A stretch of 64,000 nt of DNA from Pseudorasbora parva (taxonomy: Eukaryota > Chordata > Actinopteri > Cypriniformes > Gobionidae): NCBI RefSeq assembly GCF_024679245.1, contig NC_090182.1, positions 36,989,547 to 37,053,546 of the forward strand. The letters run 5' to 3'. The translations under genes and the position numbers were made by a program. The stretch's first letter is position 1, and each line of letters opens with the position of its first letter. Positions 9,434-20,106 of this stretch are shown in pieces. The notes beneath the pieces are model-generated. The model worked only from the letters and a program-made list of their open reading frames with translations. It made no database searches and was not told where the DNA came from.

Positions 9434-12400
9434 GTATCACCTCCCCTAAAAATATGCAATTTAATCCTGTTTACATTTTTTTTTAAATAGCTGCTCCTGA
9501 GTTAACTATTTGAGTTAACAAACCTGTTGCTATGACAGCAACTCCAGAATAAGCTTCGAAGAACCAAACTGTTCAAGAACATGACACTGTCCGTAAAATC
9601 CGTAGTAATCCTTTGAGAAACCATTTTAATTTTGATATTCATCAGAGTAAGGAAGAAATATCTACAGCACTGTTTTTAGTATTATATTAAACCTCATGTG
9701 GTCTTTGGGACCCCATTTGATGTTTCACTCATTTATTTTATTTGTTTTGTTCTTCCCCAATCTAGGAATATTTTACATATTTATTTCAGTGTGCTATGGA
9801 AGGCCTAACCGTCTTCTCTTCTGCTACATACTGTAGAACGAATAGCATGTTAATTAGGATGCAGCCAAGCACTTCCACAGAACTCCAGAGTCAGCTCTCT
9901 GAACAAGTCTCTCATGCTAATTTGGCATGATGAAACCTATCTGTTGGTCATTGGACAATATTACTGAACTTCTTCAAAGCAGATAGACAGACTAATTGTC
10001 CAAGTACTTTACAGCGTGGGATCTAGTGCTCCTTTAGCCTCTCTTTATCAGACAGAGCAGGGAATATTCTGTCCATTTCAAAGCAGCGGCAGACTAATTG
10101 TTAACTTGACATGTATGTTAACCATGCTCTCTCTATACGCTCTGTGGCCTTTCTAATGTTGGTTAGAATTGTGGAAAGTTGAAAGGTTGCCTAGCAATTA
10201 CTGACTAATTGAAGCTGCTTTGGTGTGTGTTGCCGTCAGTTGTCTGCTAATTAAAGAGGTGATAGATTTAATTCAAATAAGACCACTGGAAATTGATTAA
10301 ATAATTCCTCGAATAGACTTTTAGCACAATTAATTGTTTGAGTTGAGGATAATTTAAATTCATTGTATGACACTTTCACCACCACATCTCTTGTTGCAAT
10401 GGGAATTTGCATTCAATACCCATTGTACTTTCATAATCTAATGTGTTTCTTAGTGAAATTGGATATTCAATTAAGAAAAACGTTGTGGAAAGTGGTATTG
10501 CATACAATAACAGAGGCTTTTTTTTCTTTTTGGAATAACATAAACCAATATATTGTGTAAAATACAAATGTGTATTTAACAAATAAAGAGTCCACAAACG
10601 TGAAGACATTTAAATTAGTCTTTAAATGCAATGACCAAAACTTCTATAGACCAGATGGAAGAAATGAAAACGTTCTTCTAAATCAGAATCAGACCTTTGA
10701 AATTCTGCTATCAATTCATATGCCCCTGCTTTCTGGTCTTCTAGGTTTTGTGTCTCTCTCATACGTGCCATCTGCTTTAACCTGATAAAGAACAAAGCAT
10801 TTTTGTTATACCTCAAAATTAGGAAACATTCTCACAGAATCCATTCTCTGTGCCATTTTTTTTTTCTGTACCTTTCATCTGTGCCATTTTTTACATTTGT
10901 TGATCCATGTACCCAAGTCAGACAAATGGTTTTGACTGTTGATCGTATCACACTGTGTGTTTCAGCATTCGTGAGCATTGTAAGCCCCCTATCGCATTAA
11001 AACAACTGTATACACCTTTTACATTGCTGGGTCAGTTTTGACCCTGTGGATTGTGAGCTTAATGGTCATAAATGAATGCACCTTTGTTGGTAATGTATTA
11101 TGGTTGATTCAGCAACGATGACTTACAGTGCTGCATTTTGCTAATTTTATGCTAGTTAGTCTACACAAGCCACTATTTTATCACACTTGGAAGACAGTGG
11201 AGAAATGACAGCAAAAGCAACAGAGTACACTATAGACTTGATAATGTTTCATGAGAGGAAGCCCCAAAGAAAGGATTAATGTGTCACAGGGGATCGTGAT
11301 TCAAATTTTTTCATCAGTTGGTAGGTCAAAATTTTGATGTGTGCATGTCTGGTCCATTTAATAAATGTGATCATGTCAAAGAGAACAATATGTGACCTAA
11401 GGCCTCCACAGCCCATATGGGATACAAATTAATACATGCTCTCCCTTATCAAATAATTCTCCATTGGCCATGTAAGGTATTTGACTTCTGGGCTTAGCAT
11501 ATGGTATTAAATTATGGTGTCACAAGGGAACTAGTTCAATTTTATTTTAATACCTGTTGAAGGCAGTAGTCCACATCCACTGTTGTTTATTTCATTGTAG
11601 ATATTGGAAAAACCTGATATTTTCTTTCTTCTTTTTTCTATTTAATGGCTTTTTCTGGGGTTATTTACTGGAAGCCTGATTCACTTTAAAGCTTTGTGAA
11701 TATTTTGTGAATATTCATAATAAATATATAATGACCTTAAAAAAACGAATGAAGTACCTTCATGAGCACATTTTTCTCATTTTATCAACAGGAAGTTAGT
11801 GCAGAACATCTTTTCTTTTTTCTTGTTTTTTCCTTTCCTTTGACTTTAGAATGGTGTTAATGTCACAGCCATGCAGTTTTTTATATCACAGAAGAGGAGA
11901 TCTTTTTGCTAAAAAATGTGGACATCCCCTGTAAATATAATCATTATTTTTATCCATGATACAATATTTTTTGTCCATATTCATTTTTGTTGTGGATAAG
12001 TGCATTTAGAATGGTTTATCTCTTAAAAGTCAACATTTTTATGTTATGCTACATGGAAAATGGTTACTTGTTGTTATTTTGGCATTCAATGTGCCACATC
12101 CAATTAACTCTTTCTCCACCATTGATGAATTTCCATCATTTATGAGACAACGCTTCTCCGCCATTAAATGGCCCGAACTGCTTATTTCATTGGAAGCAAC
12201 GAGATCTGCAAGAATACTTTCCTGGGTAAGAAAACAACCCGCGGAAAAAAACGTGGTCTTGGCAACACAGTGCAGTTGAGCTCTGTTGATATTTTACAAC
12301 CAGCTTTGTTGCTCTGATTGGTTGTAGGTCTATCTAATTGAGGTCTTTCCTGGTTCGGTTGAAACACGCCCCATAATCACAGCCCAATGGAGCAGTATCA

Positions 12401-14089
12401 GACTCCTATTCTGACTAGAATTGAGTATGACCATGTCAGGCTAGGGTGTTTCCATAAACTTAAAAGTTTGTCGTTTTGTGTTCATTCTAAGAACACATAC
12501 TCATTATCTCATTTTAGACCTTCCCATACGTACATATTGTTATTAATTTTAATTGTAATCATTAGCATCATATCACTTGCTAAAAAAAACAAACAAACAT
12601 TACTATAGTGGGTTTTGAGATGTTAATGTTAGCATCCGCTATCCTTTATTATTAATATGTGGTCCGATGCATTATGCAACCATGCAGCTTTACAGGGGGT
12701 ATGGCTTATCTAAATGAGATGTAATTGACTGTCACTCCCAGCAGGTGAGAACCGGTTAGAACTGGAAAACTTGAGAAACCGTTTTCTCCAGTTTAAACTT
12801 TGTTAAATGCCTTCATTCAAATGGCCACAACATCTGAAAAATATTATCAGATTTCCACGTGTTACACATCATAAAAGCTTGGAGACTACACTTCCATAAC
12901 TTTCAGAATAACTCAAAATGCCCCAGAACCGACTTGTGTCCCTACATGTCAAACAATGCAATCATCAACATTAATGCAATCATGCAATCATCAAAACAGC
13001 CTAATTAAATGTCAAACAAGAATAATATAAGTTTTTATCATCATCTGGAATCAGATCTGGATGTAGTCTTTGCTCAAAATGTAGCTTTGTTTTTTTAAAC
13101 TTACACATATTCAAGTGTTGATAAAAAAGCATTGATTATTTATTTAGATGTACTGCATGTTCAGATAAATATTCCAGGGGCCATGGACATTTTGTGAAAA
13201 TTATAATTTCTTTAAAAATATTTTTATGCTGGCAGAGAAATAGTTACGATTCTCCTTGACAGTCCAGATAGGCCACATGCAAAGGACAATGAAATAAATT
13301 CAAATTCAAAAAATGAATCAAGTTTCTCATTATGTACCATGAAATAACTGTTGTAAAATGGAAATATGAGGATTATTCAGGGATGAATAAGCGGAATTGT
13401 TCTGTGTTTGTATGTTAATCTGCATTTTGTCATGTTGTGAGAAATTATTGTTTGTACTTTATTAGTGTGTCCAAACATTTGTTAAAAACATTGCTGCTCA
13501 GCATGCCTTGATACAAATTATAATTACAATCAAGGAAAAGACTGAAAGATCTGATAGTGTATTAAAATGTGGACTGTCCATCAAAAAATTCAGACTGTTG
13601 AAGATCTATTGTGCAGTACTCACATAATTTGGCACATTTGACATTATAGTTAATTAAAAAATGAAAGAATGTCATTGATTTTCACAACACTTTAATGTTA
13701 GTCAAAACCTAGGTGCATTTCTTTTTCTATAGAAGCTCTATTTTAGCAAAAGAGAGAGGGAATAAAGCACTATAATTGCCTAATACAAGTGGTTCATATG
13801 ACTTGTGCTCTTTAATGAAAGTTGTCTGAAGCTAAGTATTAATGCCACTTCAGCACCAGTGTGCTATTTTCAATGCCAAATGGGATTCAGCAGAGACAAA
13901 ACATTTTGTGAATAATGAATTACATGTTCATCCAGTCTCTCACAAAACACTATTGTTTGCCTGTCTTGGAATATACTGCACAGGTCATATGCAGGTCATA
14001 AAATTGCTTTTATAGTGTATTGCACTATAAACTGAACTTTTAAAAGTTTGTAATGGCCTCTGATTGGTCACAAAGTCTAGAGATTGAAC
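9434..14089. other. Long gene-free stretch, mostly unique-looking
   Basis: No coding region, RNA gene or complete mobile element is seen over about 4.6 kb. A candidate regulatory block lies at 9838-10350. A short dispersed repeat beginning TTAACTCTTTCTCCACC lies at about 12105-12285; the frame inside it (12046-12279) is not a gene. The rest is AT-rich with short homopolymers. Confidence 0.5.
9838..10350. promoter_or_regulatory. Candidate non-coding regulatory block rich in homeodomain cores
   Basis: The nonamer GACTAATTG occurs at 9990-9998, 10092-10100 and 10203-10211, and more TAAT cores (GTTAATTAGG, GCTAATTTGG, GCTAATTAAAG, ACAATTAATTG) fill the rest. The block is repeat-poor and has no coding frame. 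Clusters of TAATTG/TAATTA are typical of homeodomain-bound developmental enhancers. No conservation data are available here, so this stays a candidate. Confidence 0.3.
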
Positions 14090-14605
14090 TATACTAATGG
14101 TTTAAGACCCCGCATTTGATACCATTAATCATAATATTCTGATCTCTCAGTTGGAACACTGTGTGTTCATCAAAGGTATTGCTCTAGAGTGGTTTAGATC
14201 ATATATCTGATAGAAAATGTTCTGCCTGTGGAGACTATGTGTCCCCATTGGTGCCCCTTCAGTGTGGAGTCCCGCAGGGTTCTATTCCTGGCCCGATGCT
14301 GTTTTCCCAGTACATGCTTTCATTAGGGTTTATTTTAAGAAAGCATGGCATTCTATTTCATTGTTATGCAGACACAACAACTTTACTTTATCTACCATTA
14401 AAGTGAAAGGATACCAGCTCTTTAAAATTATTATTGGACTGCCTCAAGGACATTAAAGCCGCACTTGGCTACTTTTGCTCTTGGGGTCCCCCTACAGTTT
14501 GGAAAAAATAATGTCCTCAACTACTGTCGTAAGCTCTGTAATCCTACAACAGGGGATGCCATTGCATGTGCATCTGTTGACATGACAACCCTGATAGCCC
14601 TGAAC

Positions 14606-14757
14606 TAGTGATGCGCGGGTCGTCTCATAACCCGCGGACCCCGTATGTCTATTTAATGGTCGCGGGTGCGCGGCGGGTTGTAAAAATATATACAGTGGTG
14701 CGGTGCGGGCCAAATAACTTCATAAAAGCGCCCCGCGGGTTGGTGCCGCACTAGTTC
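14606..14757. mobile_element. Short hAT-like element with 8-bp target duplication
   Basis: The 152-bp GC-rich segment starts TAGTGATGCGCGGGTCG and ends CCGCACTAGTTC. It is flanked by CCCTGAAC at 14598-14605 and 14758-14765. Eight-base duplications are the hAT hallmark. It has many CGCGGG motifs and no coding capacity. The border is slightly ambiguous because GAAC is shared by the duplication and the terminus. Confidence 0.55.
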
Positions 14758-15011
14758 CCCTGAACACTGCAAGAGGAGTTCAGAGTTCTTCTGGCGTCGT
14801 GTGTGAAATGTCTTCATCCCAGGTAATGTTACAGTCAGTGGCATATGTTTCAGCATGTCTTATGAATATAATTTCATGGGTTTTATTTTTTTCAAACGCC
14901 AAATAATCACGATGCTCACGTTTACAAGCCAGCGTCATTATAGTAGTCTATTGGTTAGCGTTTTACAGAATCTATATGATACTTCAGTTCAATGTTTGAG
15001 TGGTAGCTCAC

Positions 15012-15188
15012 CGTAACAAGCATGACAGCATCGGTCGGGTACGCCTCCTTCAGCTCACGCCGACGAGCAAACGCTGGTCACATGTTGATCCTCGTCCTGC
15101 CTTTAATCCCATCACTTTCTCGTTTCCTCTTATTGCTTTCCTCCAACAAAACCTTTTCTTTCTTATTTGTCTGTGCTGCTTCGGACAT
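15012..15188 (-). pseudogene. Exon-like remnant of a basic fish multicopy protein family
   Basis: From the ATG at 15186-15188 the minus strand reads MSEAAQTNKKEKVLLEESN, then KRKRESDGIKGRTRINM, a TGA stop, then PAFARRRELKEAYPTDAVML. I recognise the pattern (a basic KRKRxRD stretch, RINIG, AFxRWRELKE, then TDAE-x-A-x-LLDS) from many uncharacterised fish proteins and transposon-linked genes. Its function is not known to me. Here the stop and the loss of the middle part mark it as dead. It lies inside the TTAA element, suggesting the element's full-length relatives carry it or captured it. Confidence 0.4.
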
Positions 15189-16150
15189 GACTATATTATC
15201 CGACGAACAAAGTTGGGCTTGCACGTCCGAATGTAAGGAAGTGTGTGTGTTGGTGGAAGTGACTTTATGCCATAAAGCAGTCGAATTTTGTAGTTCTTTT
15301 TTTTCTCGGGTTACTACCCGAAACCCAAAGTTTAAAAGTACGATTAAAAACGATACAGACCCCATCAGGCTATGGCAGACGTGTCATTCAACCTATTGTA
15401 AGTCGATGTATCATCACAAGAGTCTTAAAAAATATATTTTGAAGGTTGAAAAGTTACCTAGTGCTGCTTTAAAGCTTGGATGGCCATGTTTAAAAAAATA
15501 TATATTTTAATGAAGGGAAAACTGAAATCTAATAGTACCCATGTGACCCCCCAACACAGATTTGGGTTCATTACGTCCTTATGTTAAATCCTTCGTTAAA
15601 AATCTGGGAGTAAAAACAGTGATTTTTTAAAACTTAATAAATACATTCTCATGTTTAAGCCAATTTGTAACAGTTAAGGATCGTATCTAAGGTCAAACCT
15701 TTTTTTGTCATTTAAAGACTTTGAAAGGGTCATACGTGCTTTTGTCTCTTGGACTATTTTAATGCTTTTTATGTTGGTAATTTTACATCTCTCTATTGCC
15801 CGCAGTTGGTGCAGAATGCTGAAAAGCTAGACTATTCACAGGAATACGTACGCATGATCATATTTCTCCTATACTGGCCTTACTTCTCTGCTTTCCAGTA
15901 CATTTTAGGATTGCTTTTTAAAGCTTTATTGTACGCTTATAAGTCCTAACCTGGTCTAGCCCCAATCTGTAATTTTGACCTTATACAATCACATGTCCCA
16001 TCGAGTTCCCTTAGGTCTGCAGACTACTTGCTCCTGGCTGTCCCAAGCGCAAGACTAAGGCATAGGGGAGATCAGGCCTTTGCAGTGGCTGCCCCAAAAC
16101 TTTAGACTAATTTACCACCGTCAATGAGGCTGGATTTAAAGTATTTTAAA

Positions 16151-16668
16151 TATGTTTTGTTATTCTTTGGCATTTAGTTCATTTTGATAGCTGTGTGTTC
16201 TGTTTTGTCGTTGTTGTTTATTTGTTACTAGATGTATGGCACTTGGGTCAAGGCGAACCTCAGGACAATTTGCATCAAAACTTTCTGCCATGCATCTGAG
16301 AAAAATAGTGCACCCTCTAGTGCACCCCTCACTCATGGGTTGGGGCACTGTCATGAAAGGTCACCCAGACCAGGATCTCTGGGAAGGCCCTCAACTCTTG
16401 ACACATCAACCGCCTAAAGATGAGGTATGTGTTTTTAGCAAGACACCAGATCACAGGGGCTATCATGTGTTGGTGCGGATGGACAACATCAGAATATTAT
16501 CGCCAGGGTGGTTTGCATTCACACACCCTTGTTCAGGCTGGTGCAGTAGATGCTGATCTCGGTGGATGTAAACTGCCCATGGGGAGAGAAGTTTGCTTCC
16601 ACCGAAAGCAGGATCTGTTCTGATAATGTTCTGATGTGTTGTCCGTCCGCAACAAGTTTTTGCAAGTA
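16151..16668. other. Unassigned segment left of the palindrome
   Basis: Overlapping frames on both strands lack known domains. The stretch sits between the LINE remnant and the left palindrome arm and may be the outer part of the same foldback as the right flank at 18050-18120. Confidence 0.3.
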
Positions 16669-16952
16669 AAAATTGTGCAAGCACTGTAGTACAGGAAGGA
16701 CTCTGAGGGCCCTATTTTAACGATCTGAAACGCAAGTGTCAAAGCGCAAAGCGCAAGTAACTTTGTGGGCGGGTCTCGGCGCTGTTGCTATTTTCCCGGC
16801 GGGATAAATGGCTCTTCTAAAATGGGTTGGTCTGAAGTAGCTTCATTATTCATAGGTGTGGTTTGGGCGTAACGTGTATAAACCAATCAGAGCGGCATCC
16901 AACATTCCCTTTAAAAGCAGGTGCGCAAGTTCCATTATGGATTGCTATTATT

Positions 16953-17370
16953 ATGGCGTATTTACCAGGCGCACGCCAGGAGCGGTTCACAGCAGAGGAG
17001 ACTGATGTTCTTGTAAGAGCAGCCCTTACGAAACAAAAATATATTGCAGTATATTGGAAAATTTCATGCAATACATTAGGAAATATATTAACATATATGG
17101 GAAATAATATTTATATCTTTCAATATATTGCAATATATTGAAAGCGGCAATCATTTGTATATTTTGCAATATATTACATGAATATATAATATATTTTATA
17201 ATACCATCAATATATTATTCCATATATGTACAATCTATTAAAATATATTTCAAGTAATATATTGGTAAATATATTTTCCTTTCGTAAGGGAGTGAAAGAC
17301 AGAGAAGTTGTGTTGTATGGGGATGGGAGAAACCCACCCAAAATAGCGTCGGTTAAACAGGCGTCGGTTA
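16953..17370 (+). pseudogene. Harbinger accessory Myb/SANT-like protein, interrupted
   Basis: The ATG at 16953 opens a frame reading ERFTAEETDVLVRA up to the MITE insertion. Right after the MITE the frame resumes as VKDREVVLYGDGRNPPKIAS. Together this is the start of the SANT/Myb-like DNA-binding protein that accompanies PIF/Harbinger transposases and helps bring the transposase to the element ends. The remaining helices and the C-terminus are missing, and the gene is cut by a 268-bp insertion. With no transposase gene present, the element depends on relatives elsewhere. Confidence 0.7.
17023..17290. mobile_element. AT-rich MITE with CCCTTACGAAA termini
   Basis: The 268-bp element starts CCCTTACGAAAC and ends TTTCGTAAGGG, and its interior is dominated by ATATATTG-type sequence. 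The interrupted Myb frame shows the empty site was GAGCAGTGAAAG, so AG is duplicated on both sides: a 2-bp target duplication. It shares the CCCWTACGRAA start and AT-rich body with the element at 5784-7632. Confidence 0.7.
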
Positions 17371-18120
17371 AACAGTTTTTTATTTTTTCAGTCGATTTTT
17401 TTTTTTCCTGGTTCTTGACGGACAAACCAATTTGTCAGATGTCCTTATATACATATATGTCTTGCCACTATTGGGCAAACAGGTCTGATCCTTAATTACT
17501 ACAATAAGCCTGAATAATTTGTAAGCTAGATTTCTGCCTATTTTTTCACATCTTCGTGGCACACCACAATGATTTCCGTCATCTCATGTGTTAATATTTT
17601 TTTTAGTGTAACAATTTATGATTTGCAAAAATAACTGTTGCATCTGTGTAGATTTCATGAGCAAAGTGTATGCGCGTTGTGCACGCTATACATTATGGTC
17701 AAGCATGCGCCCTTAAAATAGCATAATGAACAACGCGCAACGCGCCACTGACTTTAGACCAGTTTTTTTTTGGTCAGTGGCGCAATTGTTTAATGGAACA
17801 GCAAAATAGTACAAGGGATTGTTTGCGCCGGAACACGCCTCCTTTTTTGCGCTGAACCGCCAAGGGAGCGCAAGTTCATTCACTAGTTTAGCGGCGTGCT
17901 TCTGTGGAGGGAAAAGCACGCTTTGAGCGGGTGCAAAATAGGAATGACACATGTACAAAGTGTACAAAGTCAATTGCGCTGTGTGCAAGATAGGGCCCTG
18001 ACCCTGAGAGGACCAGAGTCCTTCTTGTACTACAGTGCTTGCACAATTTTTCCACAACCTGTATGCAGGCATCCTCTCTGTGGGTATTGTCATCCACATT
18101 GCATCAACAGCATGACCTAG

Positions 18121-19384
18121 GTTTAATGTTACTTTTGAAAGAGAACGCCTTTGGATTGTGTATATAACCTGGATATGAGTTGTAGTTATGGTAAAAAAAA
18201 AAAAAATCAAATATATATTAAACAACTATTTGCATGAAAAGTAAAACTCTACAATATATTCTCATTTATTCTTACTTTTGTTGTAACCAAATAAAAAAAT
18301 GTCAACCTTGAAATAGAGCACTGGCAGTGCTGTCACTAATGAATAGTTGAAATACTCTCAGTATATATCTCCGCCATCAGAGTCTTGTGGTTTTCCCTTT
18401 GCAGTACTAATCCTGTTTTATAAGTCAAATTATTCCTGCCATCCGTGGATACACGGAGGATGGTCTTTATTTAGTGCTACTTTTGACAGCAACAGATGGC
18501 ACTCCACCCCAGGGTAGCGTGGAGGGTAGCTTGACAAAGCATGCCATATTTTACATTTAAATACCAGCAGTTGCTGCCAAATCTCTGCTCACGGAAACCA
18601 GATGCACTTGAGAAGTTTAACATCACACACGCTATCAGTGTATCAGGTGCAAGCAGAAAAGTAGAGCAATATCTGAGTTAATCAAAATCCCGGCACACAA
18701 CAGCGACCCAGGGCGACAGTGTACGAGTGCTTATAAATGTGCACATTCAAGCAGACGCAAACATTTTCCCACCACTACGAATATACTTACGAATATAAGT
18801 GATCACGCCATGCTCTCGTGTGACCATTACTATGATTTACGATTCAGACCATCTCAGTTTTCCCTTTTATCAGTGGAAACAAAGGCAACAGAATAGACTA
18901 TAAAGACAAGCCCGTCGCAAACAGATACATAAATTAGGAAAAGAAAATGAAATTCAATTTCCAGGGGCTAGCTGCCGCAGTATGCTCTCTCTCCTCCTTA
19001 ATTAAAAAGCAGTCAGCTGAAGAGGGGCTATGAAGGCAGACAGAGGAGAGCATGAGCCCCCCTTTCATCATCCCTGTAGTGAGTGGTGGCAAACTCCACT
19101 GAGACAACAGGCCGGAATAACACGGCTGAAGAAATTCCCTCCTCTGTGCTCCAGTTCCTTCTCTCTTTCTCTCTCTTTTTCTTCAACTGTAGAGGCTAAG
19201 CTCTAGTAGTTCAGCTCTCACATGCAGTACCACGCAAATGTAAGCCTTTTTGAACTCCATAATCTGTAGAGGTTTACCTACTGTGTGAGGATGACATGTA
19301 ATACACCATAAGGAACACATAAAGGTTAAGGGACCATTCACTAAAAGGATACAGCACTTTTTTGTGAAGAACACTGCAACTTAA
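18121..19384. other. No gene seen; contains a repeat-poor candidate block
   Basis: The first 250 bases are AT-rich with a 13-A run at about 18194. From about 18366 to 19180 the sequence is mixed-composition, repeat-poor and free of coding frames, with TTAATTAAAAAG and AACAAAGG motifs. It is followed by a short CT-rich tract at 19155-19175. Confidence 0.4.
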
Positions 19385-20106
19385 GCCCCGTTTCCACCGA
19401 AATTACCCAGAACAATTTGTACCAGGAACTTTTTTTACCGGACACCCCATGCCTCACCTCCCAGACCTGCTACTGTCTGCATTTCCACTGCTAAAATAAA
19501 GTACCGTGAAGACTAGGCAAATTAGTCCGGTGGTGTAGGACTGCGCGCGACTGCTCCTCACAGTCAGCGACAGACATCAATTATTTTTGTGCGACAATAT
19601 CTGCAAAAGGTATGGAGGAGATTTAAGCTGTGCTGGGTTTTCTGGTTATGTATTGGTTTACTAAAGAGGTCATTAAAACGGCGGAAAAGATCACTAAAAT
19701 CGTATTCTGAAACTATTCTGATACTAAAGCGTATTCTGAAAGCTAGATTTATGTTATTATCAGATATTACGGACATTTACTGTGAAATGGCAGAGACCAA
19801 CACGCGCCAGACAGAAAGAGCAAGACTGATATTTACTGAACGCAGATCGAACCTTGCAAAAGTCTTTTATGAATCTTAAATCTTAAAATGCTGCGTGGCT
19901 TTACCAGTTTGCATGTTCAGCGCCCAATTCCCACCCTCGAAAGTTACTGAACTTTGAAAAAGTACTACCTCGCGAGCAGGGCCGCTTGGAGGGAGGCATA
20001 TTTACCCGGAACTTCATTTAGACCCTGGTTCCTGCGGTCGAAACACACCGAAAACACCCCCAAAGTTACTAGTTCCTGGGGAAAGTTTCTGCAGTGGAAA
20101 CGCAGC
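19385..20106. mobile_element. DNA transposon-like element, GTTTCCAC termini
   Basis: The left end GCCCCGTTTCCACCGAAA is matched by the inverted right end TTTCTGCAGTGGAAACGCAGC. The phrases CCAGGAAC and GTTCCTGG lie inside each end. No target duplication is evident. A 96-codon frame (19589-19879) is rich in Arg/Lys/Leu and unassigned. The termini suggest a Harbinger-like or unclassified family. Confidence 0.5.

Larger units (their letters stand above)
14453..15472. mobile_element. TTAA-flanked DNA transposon, non-autonomous
   Basis: Termini AGCCGCACTTGGCTACTTTT (14457) and the inverted AGCAGCACTAGGTAACTTTT (ending 15468) are flanked by TTAA on both sides (14453-14456 and 15469-15472). The host LINE reading frame continues across the duplication, which independently supports the exact borders. 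Inside are a 152-bp hAT-like insertion and a coding remnant on the minus strand (15012-15188). No transposase catalytic domain is visible. Confidence 0.75.
14103..16140 (+). pseudogene. LINE reverse transcriptase, degraded and interrupted
   Basis: On the plus strand the first half shows DTINHNILISQLEHCVFIKG, LEWFRSYISDRK, the box CGVPQGS (about 14263-14283), and CYAD at the catalytic site (about 14362-14373). The family box is YADD; here the second aspartate is a threonine codon, so the polymerase site is lost. After the insertion come KNLGV, an SFKDFERVI-like block, LVQNAEKL, and an SPSSSLRSAD-like region with several stops and frameshifts. It would have copied element RNA at the integration site. 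The pieces are old: substitutions and stops are frequent compared with the remnant at 3-488. Confidence 0.65.
14090..16150 (+). mobile_element. L2-like LINE remnant, interrupted by a TTAA element
   Basis: The two flanks of the TTAA element (14090-14456 and 15469-16150) together read as reverse transcriptase and C-terminal segments of one L2-type LINE. The codons on both sides of the insertion join in frame across the duplicated TTAA. The last recognisable coding block lies near 16080-16140; no typical 3' tail is seen. Confidence 0.7.
16707..17998. mobile_element. Harbinger-type DNA transposon, non-autonomous
   Basis: Termini are GGGCCCTATTTTAACGATCT on the left and AAGATAGGGCCC on the right, flanked by TGA at 16704-16706 and 17999-18001. 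A 3-bp T-N-A duplication and these ends fit PIF/Harbinger. The interior has the GCGCAA-rich subterminal sequence of fish Harbinger families and a fragment of the accessory Myb-like protein, but no DDE transposase. A second element at 17023-17290 interrupts it. Confidence 0.8.
16669..18050. repeat. 35-bp palindrome arms interrupted by a Harbinger element
   Basis: Bases 16669-16703 (starting AAAATTGTGCAAGCACTGTA) are the reverse complement of 18016-18050 with one mismatch. The Harbinger element sits between them, close to the centre. Before that insertion the arms would have been about 15 bp apart, a compact hairpin. Confidence 0.7.

Noticed and set aside
12046..12279. 77-codon frame with a hydrophobic start like a signal peptide
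   Set aside because: Most of it runs through a dispersed repeat (TTAACTCTTTCTCCACC); coding potential is accidental.
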